DNA of 64,000 nt from Candidatus Acidiferrales bacterium (GTDB lineage: Bacteria > Bacteroidota > Ignavibacteria > Kryptoniales > JAKASW01): contig DATJAY010000030.1 of NCBI GenBank assembly GCA_035515795.1, positions 23,063 through 87,062 of the forward strand, in the 5' to 3' direction. How positions within the stretch are numbered: the stretch's first letter is position 1; the number at the start of each line of letters is the position of its first letter. Below are positions 45,095 to 54,533 of this stretch, one piece after another. A program made the position numbers and the translations under genes. Below the pieces are notes generated by a model, which saw nothing but the letters and a program-made list of their open reading frames with translations, was not told the DNA's origin and did not search any database.

Positions 45095-46156
45095 TTATGA
45101 CTCGTTAATACCGATCTTTGGTTCTGAAGCGGTTAGTTCGGCCCATTTGTTTTGAATTACTCCCCAAACTGTTTCAACAGTTATCATCTCCATTGCTTTC
45201 CTTTCGTCTTCATCCGAATAGTGGTCGAGAACCAACGGAGATTTGATGTTGACGTGCTGCTTGCCGTAAGCTCCCCAGTCCCCAGGGTCCGACGACCCAA
45301 GAAGCGCTACGACAGGCGTTCCGACGGCAACCGCTACGTTCATCGGTCCCGTGCAATTAGAGAAAAACATTCTTGAATTTTTGATGACGGCGGCAAGCGC
45401 GCCGACAGTATTTGTTTGTTCGCAGACGATCACATTTTTTCCGAGACCATCCGAGACTCGATGTGCCAGTGATTCCTCGCCTTTTCCCCATGTTACGACC
45501 ACCCTGGCTTGAAGGTGCTCGACTATTCTCCCTGCAATTTCACGAAACCTTTCCGGCATCCATGCACGGACCGGCCTGCTTGCGCCGGGGTGAATACATA
45601 TTGTGTTGGATTTCTGGAGGGAATTTTCCGAAAAGAAAACGGCCGAAAATTCCTGGTTTTTTTCGGAAACATAAACAACGGGGGTTTCATCATACGTGTT
45701 CAACCCGAGCGCCTTTGCAACATCGAGATTGCGATGTATTTCATGATAACGCCCCGCCGGTGCATTAACGTTTATCGTGTAGAGCCACATCATGTTTCTT
45801 GGGCCACACCCGACGCGCTGTCTTGCGCCGCTTAAATACGCCAGTATGGCACAGTGTTCGGACGTCCATCTTAAGTTGACGGCCAGATCAAATTTGTGTC
45901 TCCTCAGTTCACGGACAAGTTGTATCTGCTCTCCTATTTGCTCATCAATTCTATTCCCCTTTGTCCTGACAACGATTGACTCATCGTACAAGAAACCATC
46001 GGGAAGGATTTCTTTCATCAATTCATTTGACAAAATTGTTATCTTCGCGTCCGGGAAATTATCGCGAAATGCTCTTATTGCCGGGGTAGCCATGACAATG
46101 TCACCGAGTGCACCCCACTTAATGATGAGAATTTTTTTTACTTTACTTGTGTCCAT
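45095..46156 (-). CDS. Glycosyltransferase family 9 (heptosyltransferase-like)
   Basis: A 353-residue enzyme of the ADP-heptose:LPS heptosyltransferase type. N-terminal KKILIIKWGALGDIVMATPAIRAF is the signature donor-side start. The C-terminal half carries ICIHPGASRPVRAWMPERFREIAG and the motif FFSNCTGPMNVAVAVGTPVVALLGSSDPGDWG (the usual xSNxxGPMHLAxAxGxP motif). It adds heptose or a related sugar to LPS core. With gmhA at 34998 it fits heptose-containing LPS. The acceptor is unknown. Confidence 0.88.
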   Translation of the reverse strand: MDTSKVKKILIIKWGALGDIVMATPAIRAFRDNFPDAKITILSNELMKEILPDGFLYDESIVVRTKGNRIDEQIGEQIQLVRELRRHKFDLAVNLRWTSEHCAILAYLSGARQRVGCGPRNMMWLYTINVNAPAGRYHEIHRNLDVAKALGLNTYDETPVVYVSEKNQEFSAVFFSENSLQKSNTICIHPGASRPVRAWMPERFREIAGRIVEHLQARVVVTWGKGEESLAHRVSDGLGKNVIVCEQTNTVGALAAVIKNSRMFFSNCTGPMNVAVAVGTPVVALLGSSDPGDWGAYGKQHVNIKSPLVLDHYSDEDERKAMEMITVETVWGVIQNKWAELTASEPKIGINES

Positions 46157-46289
46157 ATTGTCGATGCCGGCCGTCGGAATTGATCATTGCTCTAAGGTAC
46201 AAAGCATAAAGAAGAATACAACTTTTATGCTGAAAAGCAAAATGGACTAATGACGAACCGTCTTGTCCATTGGCTAGTGAGTATTGGAA

Positions 46290-46700
46290 CAGGACAAACG
46301 ATCGCGCGGTGGGAAATTTCGTAAACTATAATGATTCAACCGGGGTACGTAACATTGCGGTAAGTGCGGCAAATCTCGCCTGCGATTCTATTTTCCAAAC
46401 CTCGCCGATACTTCGATGGGCCCGGCGAATAACCCGCTGACGGGCAATTCCCCGGGCAGTGGTACGTACAAGATCAAGCCCGCCGCTGGGAGGCCAGGAT
46501 ATCTTGATAACTGCCGTTGGATTTTACACGGGGATGAGAGGACATATGATCACAGACACGGTTAAGGTTCTCCTCCCTCTTTTCCCGGCACGAATCGCCA
46601 TAGAGTCATAGCATGGCGAGAATAGATGTCCTTAAGAGATGTCTCTGCTGGATCGGGAAGGGGATCCCCGCAAAAGGAAAACCTAGAATTCTCGGTCAAT
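46290..46700 (+). pseudogene. Decayed gene, probably a former secreted protein
   Basis: The 770 bp between the glycosyltransferase and the PAS kinase carry no intact gene, yet short stretches look coding in changing frames: GNFVNYNDSTGVRNIAVSAANL, then after a shift ADTSMGPANNPLTGNSPGSGTYKIKPAAG, then ILITAVGFYTGMRGHMITDTVKVLL, with stops between. The Asn/Thr/Gly-rich style is that of type IX-exported surface proteins. This is pattern reading by eye, so confidence is low. The first 100 bp also serve as upstream region of the minus-strand gene at 45095. Confidence 0.35.
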
Positions 46701-46927
46701 CATGACGCGCAATGGAGTTGGGTATCGATACTGCCGGATACACGTTCGGCTGTAGGTTTGATTACATAAAAGCAGACGAGGTTAGAGTTCCCGCGCAAAA
46801 AACGATCACGGAGCGCAGACTGCATTTGGGCTGGTGACCGAGGATGCAGAGCGATCGACTTTGCTTTTAAGCATCTTCTTCAGAATTTTAAATAAATTCC
46901 GATAAAACCATTAGGGCCGTAAGGCTC

Positions 46928-49393
46928 GTGGAACCTAATTTGTCTATGAGTGAGTCACTTAAAAGCACAAAAAAACCGGGGAATAAGACGAACCCGAAAG
47001 ATCTTTTCAGCGAATTTGCCAGAAATGCTCCGGTCTGTTTAGTTGTGGTCAGGGCCCGAGAAAACGGAGAAAAATTTCTTTACTCTATAACTGACATAAA
47101 CAAAATGGCCGAGGGACTTGTGGGGATGGAGTTCCCACTTTCTCATCCGATTGAGCTTTCTTCCATCCTGACTGAGGGGGACGCAGAAAAGTTTTTGTCG
47201 GCGGTGGGTGAAGCGATGAGGACATCCACGACCCTCGATTATGGTGAAATATTCTTGCAGCGTACAACAGCGCCTGGAGGTTGGTATCGCGTAAGGATGG
47301 TCCCGCTCCACCCGGGATTTGTCGGGATTGTATTCATCTCCACCACTTACCCAAGAAAAATCGAGACCGCGCTTCGTGAGAGTGAAGAACGCTGGCAACT
47401 CGTCGTGTGGGCGTCCGGTGATGGGATTTGGGATTGGAATCTTTCCAATGATACAATGTTTTATTCTGATAGATGGTTTTCGATAACCGGGTACGAAAGA
47501 AACGACGTTGCAAACCACCTGAAGAGCTTCGAAACATTCATCCATCCTGACGACTCCATGAAAGTAAAAAACATTTTGAACGGCTACTTGAATAAAGCCA
47601 TCTCCACCTATTCAGTGGAATACAGGTTCAGGATGAAAAGTGGTACTTATAAGTGGGTGCGGGAAAGTGCGCAGGCTGTTTTTGATGGTCCCGGTAAACC
47701 GATAAGGATAGCCGGCTCACTTTCCGACATAGATAACCGAAAGCAGATGGAAGAGACGCTCCGGCGCGAGCGCATACTGCTGAGGACACTTATCGACAAT
47801 ATTCCCGATGCAATCTATGTGAAAGACTCGGAATGCCGAAAGATTGTGGCTAACCTGGCGGATATACACAACATGCATTTGGAATCGGAGGAGCAGGTTC
47901 GTGGGAAAAATGATTTCGAGTTGTTCCCTAAAGAGCTCGCGGAGGGATTCTATGCGGACGACATGGCGGTGATCCAAAAAGGGAAATCCGTATTGGACCG
48001 GGAAGAGTATGTCATAGACGATGGCGGCGACAAGAAGTGGCTGTGCACCACGAAACTCCCGTTGCGCGATGAGAAGGGCCAAATCATCGGTCTTGTAGGG
48101 ATCGGCCGCGACATCACAAACAGCAAAATAACGGAGCAGAGGCTGCGTGAGTCCGAAAAACGTTTCAGACTGATTTCCGAGAACGTTGTGGATATTATCA
48201 CCGTTCTCGATTCCGATTATGTTTGTCTGTACGCCAGTCCGTCTTATCGTCAGGATGGAATAGAGCCTGATGCTTTTGTGGGAAAAGACTTTTTGACCTA
48301 CGTGCATCCTGAAGATACCGCTACCGTTGCATCCACGTTTAGAGAAGCGGTGGATAGTTATCACTACCAGGAAATATCCTTCAGGTTTCACAGAGAGAAC
48401 GGAGATTGGAGGATCAAGGAGGCGACGGTCAACGCCCTATTGAGTGATAGAGGAGTCGAGATCCTGATTGTTATGCGCGACATAACGGATCGTGTGGCCA
48501 AGGATAATGAGAGGATCTCTCTTCAGGAGGAGTTGAAGAAGAGAAACTCTGAACTCGAAAGTATAATTGAAGAGATGAAGCAGATGCAGAGAGGACTCAT
48601 CCAATCTGAAAAACTTGCTTCGATCGGCCAGCTGGTCACGGGCATCGCCCATGAGATAAATAACCCGCTGGCTTTTGTCAACAGCAACTTGAACAGGTTC
48701 GACGAATATTTTCACGAGTTCGTCGCGATGGAAAGGAAGTGGAGAACTTTTGGTGAAACCGCAGAGGGCAATCCGGCATATCGGGATACGGTGCATGCAA
48801 TACGAAGAGATGAGGCGGAGTCTGACATAGAATCACTCGTTGAAGATTTTGAGGCATTGATGAGACATACCCGGGATGGCGCCGACAGAATCAGGAAGAT
48901 CGTGGAACAACTCAGAGGTTTCACCCATCTCTCTGACAGCACCATGGCCGAAGCTGATCTGAACGCTGCACTGGATGATACGTTGTCCATCGTTTGGAAT
49001 GAGCTAAAGTATAAAGCGACGGTTGAAAAGAAATATGGAAACGTGCCGCTTGTGGCATGCAATATTGGCGAGATGAAGCAAGTGTTCGTCAACCTTCTTG
49101 TCAATGCCGCTCAGGCAATCAAAGAAAAAGGAGAGATCACGATAAGAACGGGCGTTAACGGCTCGAACGCCGTTGTCGAAATAGAAGATACCGGAAGCGG
49201 CATTTCTCCTGAGCTGATTACCAAGATATTCGACCCGTTTTTCACCACTAAACCTGTGGGGAAAGGAACCGGCCTCGGCTTGTGGGTGTCTGCAACAATA
49301 ATGGAGAAACATGGAGGTGAAATAAATGTGGAGAGTGAAGTCGGAAAGGGAACAAAAATGATCGTTACATTGCCTATTGAAGGGAAGTTATGA
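46928..49393 (+). CDS. Multi-PAS sensor histidine kinase
   Basis: An 821-residue soluble kinase. After an N-terminal region (about 1-140, PAS-like) there are at least three PAS/PAC units: about 145-280 (GDGIWDWNLSNDTMFYSDRWFSITGYE), 285-405 (NIPDAIYVKDSECRKIVAN, IGRDITNSKI) and 410-530 (SENVVDIITVLDSDYVCLYASPSY). A coiled helix leads to the HisKA-like region with H575 (IAHEINNPLAF) and a HATPase (LLVNAAQAIKEKGE, DTGSGISPE, GKGTGLGL). No membrane helices are seen, so it senses a cytoplasmic cue. The start GTG at 46928 has AAGG upstream; an ATG at 46946 is an alternative. Confidence 0.9.
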   Translation: MEPNLSMSESLKSTKKPGNKTNPKDLFSEFARNAPVCLVVVRARENGEKFLYSITDINKMAEGLVGMEFPLSHPIELSSILTEGDAEKFLSAVGEAMRTSTTLDYGEIFLQRTTAPGGWYRVRMVPLHPGFVGIVFISTTYPRKIETALRESEERWQLVVWASGDGIWDWNLSNDTMFYSDRWFSITGYERNDVANHLKSFETFIHPDDSMKVKNILNGYLNKAISTYSVEYRFRMKSGTYKWVRESAQAVFDGPGKPIRIAGSLSDIDNRKQMEETLRRERILLRTLIDNIPDAIYVKDSECRKIVANLADIHNMHLESEEQVRGKNDFELFPKELAEGFYADDMAVIQKGKSVLDREEYVIDDGGDKKWLCTTKLPLRDEKGQIIGLVGIGRDITNSKITEQRLRESEKRFRLISENVVDIITVLDSDYVCLYASPSYRQDGIEPDAFVGKDFLTYVHPEDTATVASTFREAVDSYHYQEISFRFHRENGDWRIKEATVNALLSDRGVEILIVMRDITDRVAKDNERISLQEELKKRNSELESIIEEMKQMQRGLIQSEKLASIGQLVTGIAHEINNPLAFVNSNLNRFDEYFHEFVAMERKWRTFGETAEGNPAYRDTVHAIRRDEAESDIESLVEDFEALMRHTRDGADRIRKIVEQLRGFTHLSDSTMAEADLNAALDDTLSIVWNELKYKATVEKKYGNVPLVACNIGEMKQVFVNLLVNAAQAIKEKGEITIRTGVNGSNAVVEIEDTGSGISPELITKIFDPFFTTKPVGKGTGLGLWVSATIMEKHGGEINVESEVGKGTKMIVTLPIEGKL

Positions 49394-49408
49394 ATCAGGA
49401 AAACGCAA

Positions 49409-50608
49409 ATGGGATCTGACAACTACGCAAAACCATTTAGCATACTTGTTCTTGACGATGAAGAAGCCATACTTGCTTCAATAAAAAGCCTGTTTCGCAA
49501 ATTTCCATATAGACTCCGATTCTTCACATCCATGAATGCCGCGCTGCAACAGCTGAAAGTCGAAGAGGCGGATATCGTTATCTCGGACTTGCGAATGAAT
49601 GACCGCTACGGGCTGGAGTTCATGAAAGAGGCAGCGAAGATATCACCATCCGCGAGGCGGATTCTGATGAGCGGATATGAGGATAAATCGATTGTGCTGT
49701 TGGCACTGTCAAACGGGTTGATAAACCACTTCGTATATAAGCCGTGGGAAGACTCCGAATTCACCCAGCTGATCTCAAAGTGTGTGGAGTCGAAGGCGCG
49801 TTCGTCCCTATGGGATCACAAAGGCATTTTGCATGAGTTCGGAGATGTTCCATCGCCGCCCCGGTTTCAGGAGAGATTGAACCAGATGCTCGGCAGCATG
49901 AATGCTCCACTATCTAAGATTGTCGAGGAAATAGAAATCAATCCTGCGCTCGTGGCGAAACTCCTTCGCATTGCAAACTCAGTCCATCTTGGAATTCGAA
50001 AAAGAGTTACGAGCATAAGGGATGCCGTTCTCTTCATTGGGTTGGAATACGTAGCTTCGGTAGTTACCGCGCTCGAAGCATTCCATTCGTATTCGTCGAG
50101 AGTCGCCGAAAGATATGCCGGCCTGGTGGAGGAGATGAGCATAGCTGCAGTTCGTCGTGCCATGATAGCGAAGGAAATTGCTTTAAGGTCACAGGAGATT
50201 GAAAACAAATACGCAGCTTATGTTTCTTCGCTTCTGCAGGATATAGGACTCTTTGCGAGGATATGTTTGAAACCTGAAATGTACGACGTATTTTTGAAAA
50301 CAATCGATCTACTCAACATGACTGCAGGAGAAGCAGAGAGCAAGGTTTTCGCAGATGTTACCCATGAGCGAGTAGGCGCGGCGATCCTTGATAATTGGAA
50401 TTTCCCGTCGGAAATTGTCGACACGGTGAGAGCACATCATTCACAGACCGCGGAAACTGCCTATGTAAGAATCATTCAGCTCGCGATGCTTTTAGATGGA
50501 ACCACCGAGGGCTATTCGTACGATGAATCACTGGTCGAGATAGTGCCGGAGTGGCGGCATAAACTAGGTCTAAGGGAAAATAATGCGATTATGAATACAG
50601 GAGAATAG
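49409..50608 (+). CDS. Response regulator with HDOD domain (REC-HDOD)
   Basis: Residues 8-125 form a receiver domain with DDEE, phospho-acceptor D60 (VISDLRMND), and Lys in FVYKPWED. Residues 145-380 form an HDOD domain (ALVAKLLRIANSVHLGIRKRVTSIRDAVLFIGLEYVASV, then YAAYVSSLLQDIGLFARI, ERVGAAILDNWNFPSEIVDTVRAHHS). HDOD domains are HD-like but non-catalytic signalling modules. It follows the PAS kinase by 15 bp and precedes the next regulator by 2 bp, so the three form one signalling operon. Confidence 0.87.
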   Translation: MGSDNYAKPFSILVLDDEEAILASIKSLFRKFPYRLRFFTSMNAALQQLKVEEADIVISDLRMNDRYGLEFMKEAAKISPSARRILMSGYEDKSIVLLALSNGLINHFVYKPWEDSEFTQLISKCVESKARSSLWDHKGILHEFGDVPSPPRFQERLNQMLGSMNAPLSKIVEEIEINPALVAKLLRIANSVHLGIRKRVTSIRDAVLFIGLEYVASVVTALEAFHSYSSRVAERYAGLVEEMSIAAVRRAMIAKEIALRSQEIENKYAAYVSSLLQDIGLFARICLKPEMYDVFLKTIDLLNMTAGEAESKVFADVTHERVGAAILDNWNFPSEIVDTVRAHHSQTAETAYVRIIQLAMLLDGTTEGYSYDESLVEIVPEWRHKLGLRENNAIMNTGE

Positions 50609-50610
50609 AA

Positions 50611-51837
50611 ATGGCGGAGTTTGTAGAAAACCGGAAGGTCCTTTATGTGGAGGACGAGGAGAATCTTTCGTTCGCATTTAAATCACTGATGCGCAACCAG
50701 AAAGTTGAGGTTTATATCCTTAATGACTCTACGGTAATTGAAGAGTTTCTTAAGGCGAATGGTCCCTTCGCCGTTGTTCTCTCCGATCAAAGAATGCCTG
50801 GCAAGGACGGTGTTGCGGTCTTGCGCGAAGTCGTGAGAACCTCTCCCGACACTATGCGGGTGCTGGTGACCGGCTACGCAGACATGGAAGCCATAAAGGG
50901 TGCCGTCAACGTAGGCGGGATTATTCAATATATTTCAAAGCCATGGGACGATAGTCAGGTCCGTTTGATCGTTGCCGATCTCGTATCGCGTTACAACATT
51001 GCCATGGAACGCCGGTTTCTCCTCAATGAGTTGAAACTAAAGAATGAGACACTACAACTCCTGCTTGATGGCACAGTTGCAGGAGTCGTCAAGCTTCTGA
51101 GTGACGTCAGCGGTTCGATAGGTGATGAGGCGGCTGCCCAGAACGTACGCGTGAATAGACTCGGCCAGGCTATTCTCAAGATGATGGCCGATCTCAACGG
51201 GAAAGAGAAATGGGAAGTGAGCCGTGCTCTTGAGTTGTTTAATCTCGGATTAGTACTTCTTCCTCCCGTTGTACGGCTGAGAATAAACAAAGAAGGTATC
51301 GGAGTCCTCAACCAGATTCCTGCAGCGAAGAACCATCATCTCATGGCGGCCGAGTTGCTGAAATCAATCCCGCAGTTTGAGAGCGTTGCAAACATAATTT
51401 TATTGATGAGAAAGCAGTTTGATGGTGCGGGTGAACCAAACGAAAACAAAATAAAAGGAAAGGATCTTCCTCTTGGTTCACGCATTTTAAAGATACTGCT
51501 TGATCTCGACGCGCTGAGCGCGGGCGAATCTAAAGGGGTTGAAATTCTTGGAGAAATGAAAAAGAAAAGCAACGTATATGACGGGGAACTGATAAACCGT
51601 TTGCTTGGGTTTGAGCCTGCTCATCCCAGGAAGAGACGCGACATCAGAATGCCTGTGCAATCGTTAAATGTCGGAATGGTTTTACTCGAGGATATTGTGA
51701 CCCGGAACGGCCAGCATCTATTGTGGAAGAATTCTACCCTGACTGAGACCACGTGCAAACTTCTAAGTCAATGGGATAACATGGACCCGATCGCGTCCCC
51801 TGTTTACGTGTTGCTTGACGAAGAGGTGAAACAGTGA
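50611..51837 (+). CDS. Response regulator with degenerate HD-GYP-like output
   Basis: Residues 8-125 form a receiver domain with VEDEE, phospho-acceptor D59 (VLSDQRMPG), and Lys in ISKPWDD, closely related to that of the upstream gene. The C-terminal part (about 190-310) follows the HD-GYP helix order but has lost the catalytic residues: where HHE..DG.GYP is expected it reads ILLMRKQFDGAGEPNE, so the HH pair is LM and the GYP is GEP. It cannot be a normal c-di-GMP phosphodiesterase. Further C-terminal segment (LNVGMVLLEDIVTRNGQHLL) resembles the RpfG-type tail. Probably a regulator acting by protein contact. Confidence 0.8.
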   Translation: MAEFVENRKVLYVEDEENLSFAFKSLMRNQKVEVYILNDSTVIEEFLKANGPFAVVLSDQRMPGKDGVAVLREVVRTSPDTMRVLVTGYADMEAIKGAVNVGGIIQYISKPWDDSQVRLIVADLVSRYNIAMERRFLLNELKLKNETLQLLLDGTVAGVVKLLSDVSGSIGDEAAAQNVRVNRLGQAILKMMADLNGKEKWEVSRALELFNLGLVLLPPVVRLRINKEGIGVLNQIPAAKNHHLMAAELLKSIPQFESVANIILLMRKQFDGAGEPNENKIKGKDLPLGSRILKILLDLDALSAGESKGVEILGEMKKKSNVYDGELINRLLGFEPAHPRKRRDIRMPVQSLNVGMVLLEDIVTRNGQHLLWKNSTLTETTCKLLSQWDNMDPIASPVYVLLDEEVKQ

Positions 51838-51858
51838 AGTCGGATAGCGGTGGCGTTG

Positions 51859-53211
51859 TCAATAGTTCGGCAAGTACTTATCCAATTCCCAGGGGGTTAC
51901 TTCTAATCGATAGTCTTCCCACTCAAGACGTTTCGCACTGATAAACCGCTCGAATGTGTGAGCGCCGAGCGCATCTCGAACCACAGCGTCTTTCTCCATC
52001 TCGACGATAGCTTCTTCCAGTGAACCTGGAAGAACATCCAGTTTCGATCCGCGCTTCGTGTTTGCTATGAGATAAACATCCTCTTCGGTAGCTTCCGGTA
52101 TCGGGAGTTCGCGCCTTATTCCATCCAACCCTGCCGCCAGCATCACTGCAAACGCTAAATATGGATTGCAGCTTGGATCGGGGCAGCGAAGTTCGAGTCT
52201 CGTCGATTCGTGAGTGTGAGCTCGCGGGATGCGGATGAGAGCCGAACGATTTATGCGACCCCAGCTGATATAAACCGGAGCTTCGTATCCTGCAACCAGT
52301 CTCTTGTACGAGTTTGTCAGGGGAGCGAGCACCGCGCACATGCCACGCGCATGGGCTAGCTGACCGGCAATGAAATGTTTAGCAATCTTGGAAAGTCCGT
52401 GCGGATCACCCGGATCCGAAAATGCATTTGTCCCATTTGCTTTGTAGGTAAGACTCTGATGAACATGCATTCCACTCCCGCTTATTCCGCGTATCGGCTT
52501 GGGCATGAAAGTCGCGTAAAGCCCTTTTTGCCCGACGATGACTTTCACTACCACACGGAATGTGACCGCGTTATCGGCAGTCTTAAGTGCGTTTGAATAC
52601 CGAAAATCTATTTCATGCTGACCGGTTGCGACTTCGTGGTGCATCGCCTCAGTCTCGATTCCGAATGCTTCAAGAGCCTCCGTGACCTGTCTCCACATGC
52701 TCGTCGCAATCATATCGATGGGCTGATCAAAGTAGCTCGCACTGTCTTGCGGTCGTGGCGGGATGATTCCTTCGTCTGCAGAGGGTTTAAGAACAAAAAA
52801 TTCCAGTTCTGGTCCGGTATTATATATGAACCCCATCTTCTCCGCCTCTGCAAGAACGTGTTTTAAAACAGCCCGAGGATCTCCGAGAAAAGGCTGGCTG
52901 TCGGGAGTATAAACGTCGCAAATCAATCGAGCAGTGGTCTCATCCCCGCTCAGCCACGGCAATACTGCAAACGTGGACGTATCAGGAATCAAATACATGT
53001 CACTCTCGGCGATGCGGGCGAAACCTTCGATCGAAGAACCATCAAACCATATTCCGTGGTTAAGCGTTGCTTCGAGTTCCCGGGTCGGAATGGTCACGTT
53101 TTTTACGGCGCCGCCGACATCGGTAAATTGCAGGTCGATGAAATTGACTCCCCGCTCTTTTACAAGCTGGAGGAGTTGCTCCGGTGTGAAGTTTTTTGGG
53201 ACTTTGGTCAT
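51859..53211 (-). CDS. glnA: Glutamine synthetase, type I alpha
   Basis: Makes glutamine from glutamate, ammonia and ATP. The 450-residue protein has the normal GSI order: DGSSIEGFARIAESDMYL (Arg66, the feedback-inhibition arginine of the Bacillus-type alpha class), GPELEFFVL, MHHEVATGQHEID (metal/glutamate site), [17 protein letters not shown] and NPYLAFAVMLAAGLDG. It lacks the beta-type NLYDLPPEE adenylylation segment, having VYLIANTKRG there. It starts 4 bp inside the stop of the Ser/Thr kinase gene, which is transcribed first, so the two are coupled. Confidence 0.94.
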   Translation of the reverse strand: MTKVPKNFTPEQLLQLVKERGVNFIDLQFTDVGGAVKNVTIPTRELEATLNHGIWFDGSSIEGFARIAESDMYLIPDTSTFAVLPWLSGDETTARLICDVYTPDSQPFLGDPRAVLKHVLAEAEKMGFIYNTGPELEFFVLKPSADEGIIPPRPQDSASYFDQPIDMIATSMWRQVTEALEAFGIETEAMHHEVATGQHEIDFRYSNALKTADNAVTFRVVVKVIVGQKGLYATFMPKPIRGISGSGMHVHQSLTYKANGTNAFSDPGDPHGLSKIAKHFIAGQLAHARGMCAVLAPLTNSYKRLVAGYEAPVYISWGRINRSALIRIPRAHTHESTRLELRCPDPSCNPYLAFAVMLAAGLDGIRRELPIPEATEEDVYLIANTKRGSKLDVLPGSLEEAIVEMEKDAVVRDALGAHTFERFISAKRLEWEDYRLEVTPWELDKYLPNY

Positions 53212-54209
53212 TTATGAAGTGCCTGAAGGATGAATGCTAATACGATAATGGCGGTAAGCAAAAGTAGAGCCGAGCCAATTGCGATGAAAGTCGGCGAATT
53301 CCAGAAGTGAGACCTTTTGCTCATATTACGGTCGAGCACGGAAATATCTACAGATTCAAGATGATCCAAACTGTCAAGCAACGCGTGCATGTCCGGGAAA
53401 CGATCTTCCGGTTCACGCTGGAGACAGCGAGCTACAAATGCGGCCAGCTGCGGTGTTACTCCAGCCTGTACTTTGTCAAGTCTCGGGATGGCGCCTTTTA
53501 GATGTTGCGCCATGACAGCCAGATTATTATCGCCCGTGTATGGTGGAGCACCGGTCAGTAATTCAAACGCCATTATTCCAAGTGCATAAATATCTGTTCT
53601 TTGATCGCCGCGATGACCTTCGATTTGTTCCGGTGCCATATAATCAGGAGTGCCGGCGGCGCTGCTCAAATTTGCATAAGTTACCCGGTGCGCGCCCTTG
53701 GTTAAGGCGAGTCCGAAATCCAGTATGACAGGTTGGCCATCCGAAGTAATGAGAATATTTTCCGGTTTGAGATCTCTATGAATGATGCCATGGTCGTGGC
53801 AGTGCGCAAGTCCATCGGCTATTTTACGAATTAGCTCAACCGAGTCATTAAGTGAAAGAGGTGCTCTATTCTTGATGAGATCGCGCATTGACTCGCCGTC
53901 GATTAGCTCAGTGACAAGATACGGAGTGTTGTTGTATGTCCCCGATCCGCATCCCTTCTGAATCGCCGGATGGTTAAGTGTCCGCATAACCTCCAGTTCC
54001 CGCTGGAAACGCTCGTATTGGGCCGGATCGCCGATCGACATGCTGTCCGGAATTTTTAATACCACCTCTTTCCCGCTTAGTAAATCGTAAGCACGGTAGA
54101 TGTCGCTCATGCCGCCTTTCGCAACGTGTGCGCGTATTTGGAAGTGATCGAACTGATCGCCTATTTGAAGCATCGATTGTCCTGACAAAATAGTTTTTGC
54201 AAGTCCCAT
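53208..54209 (-). CDS. Hanks-type serine/threonine protein kinase with C-terminal membrane anchor
   Basis: A 333-residue kinase. Catalytic landmarks: the Gly loop is AKGGMSDIYRA (first Gly replaced by Ala), K52 (VVLKIP), E71, catalytic D146 in HRDLKPEN, N151, and D164 of DFGLA; the activation segment ends TPDYMAPEQ. The core is complete. The last 30 residues form one membrane helix (FIAIGSALLLLTAIIVLAFIL), so the kinase faces the cytoplasm. The start may be 54173 instead, where a better AGGA site lies. It lies between the two glutamine synthetases, with PP2C upstream. Confidence 0.9.
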   Translation of the reverse strand: MGLAKTILSGQSMLQIGDQFDHFQIRAHVAKGGMSDIYRAYDLLSGKEVVLKIPDSMSIGDPAQYERFQRELEVMRTLNHPAIQKGCGSGTYNNTPYLVTELIDGESMRDLIKNRAPLSLNDSVELIRKIADGLAHCHDHGIIHRDLKPENILITSDGQPVILDFGLALTKGAHRVTYANLSSAAGTPDYMAPEQIEGHRGDQRTDIYALGIMAFELLTGAPPYTGDNNLAVMAQHLKGAIPRLDKVQAGVTPQLAAFVARCLQREPEDRFPDMHALLDSLDHLESVDISVLDRNMSKRSHFWNSPTFIAIGSALLLLTAIIVLAFILQALHK

Positions 54210-54533
54210 AATTTTACTTCATATCGAAAGAATATTAATAGCACCTATTAGCCCTGGCGACGTTGTTGCAGTAGATTTGCCGCATAAATTTTGTCGTATA
54301 ATTCTAATAAAGATTACTATGAAAAACAACCTTCACTCCTCCGGCGGTCGAGAACGGTATCTTCATATTTCAACGAGAATCTCTCCTTCTATTTTGAAAA
54401 AGTGGGAAGTTCTCGCTGAAGACCACACTCGTCTTGTTATCTCTCAGCAGTCATTCGTCCCAGGGCTCTCGTCTTTGCCATCAGAGAGGCTGCTGTTCAG
54501 GCAGCCTCAGCTCATGGCTTCGAGAATTGAATA
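54210..54533. other. Intergenic region between the two glutamine synthetase transcripts
   Basis: 324 bp without a supported gene; it should hold the promoter of the kinase-glnA pair and the 3' end of the upstream glutamine synthetase. An 86-codon plus-strand frame here (54277-54537) has no supporting signal. An 8-bp hairpin (GAGGCTGC-loop-GCAGCCTC, 54486-54508) lies 26 bp beyond the stop of the beta-type gene; with no T run it is a weak terminator candidate. Confidence 0.55.
54486..54508 (-). terminator. Hairpin downstream of the beta-type glutamine synthetase gene
   Basis: GAGGCTGC (54486-54493) and GCAGCCTC (54501-54508) are perfect complements across a 7-base loop. On the minus strand it follows the gene ending at 54534. 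No T tract follows, so it may end transcription poorly or act as an mRNA-stabilising structure. Confidence 0.45.

Noticed and set aside
47717..48391. A 224-codon open frame on the minus strand
   Set aside because: Antisense to the PAS kinase gene, lacking any recognisable domain.
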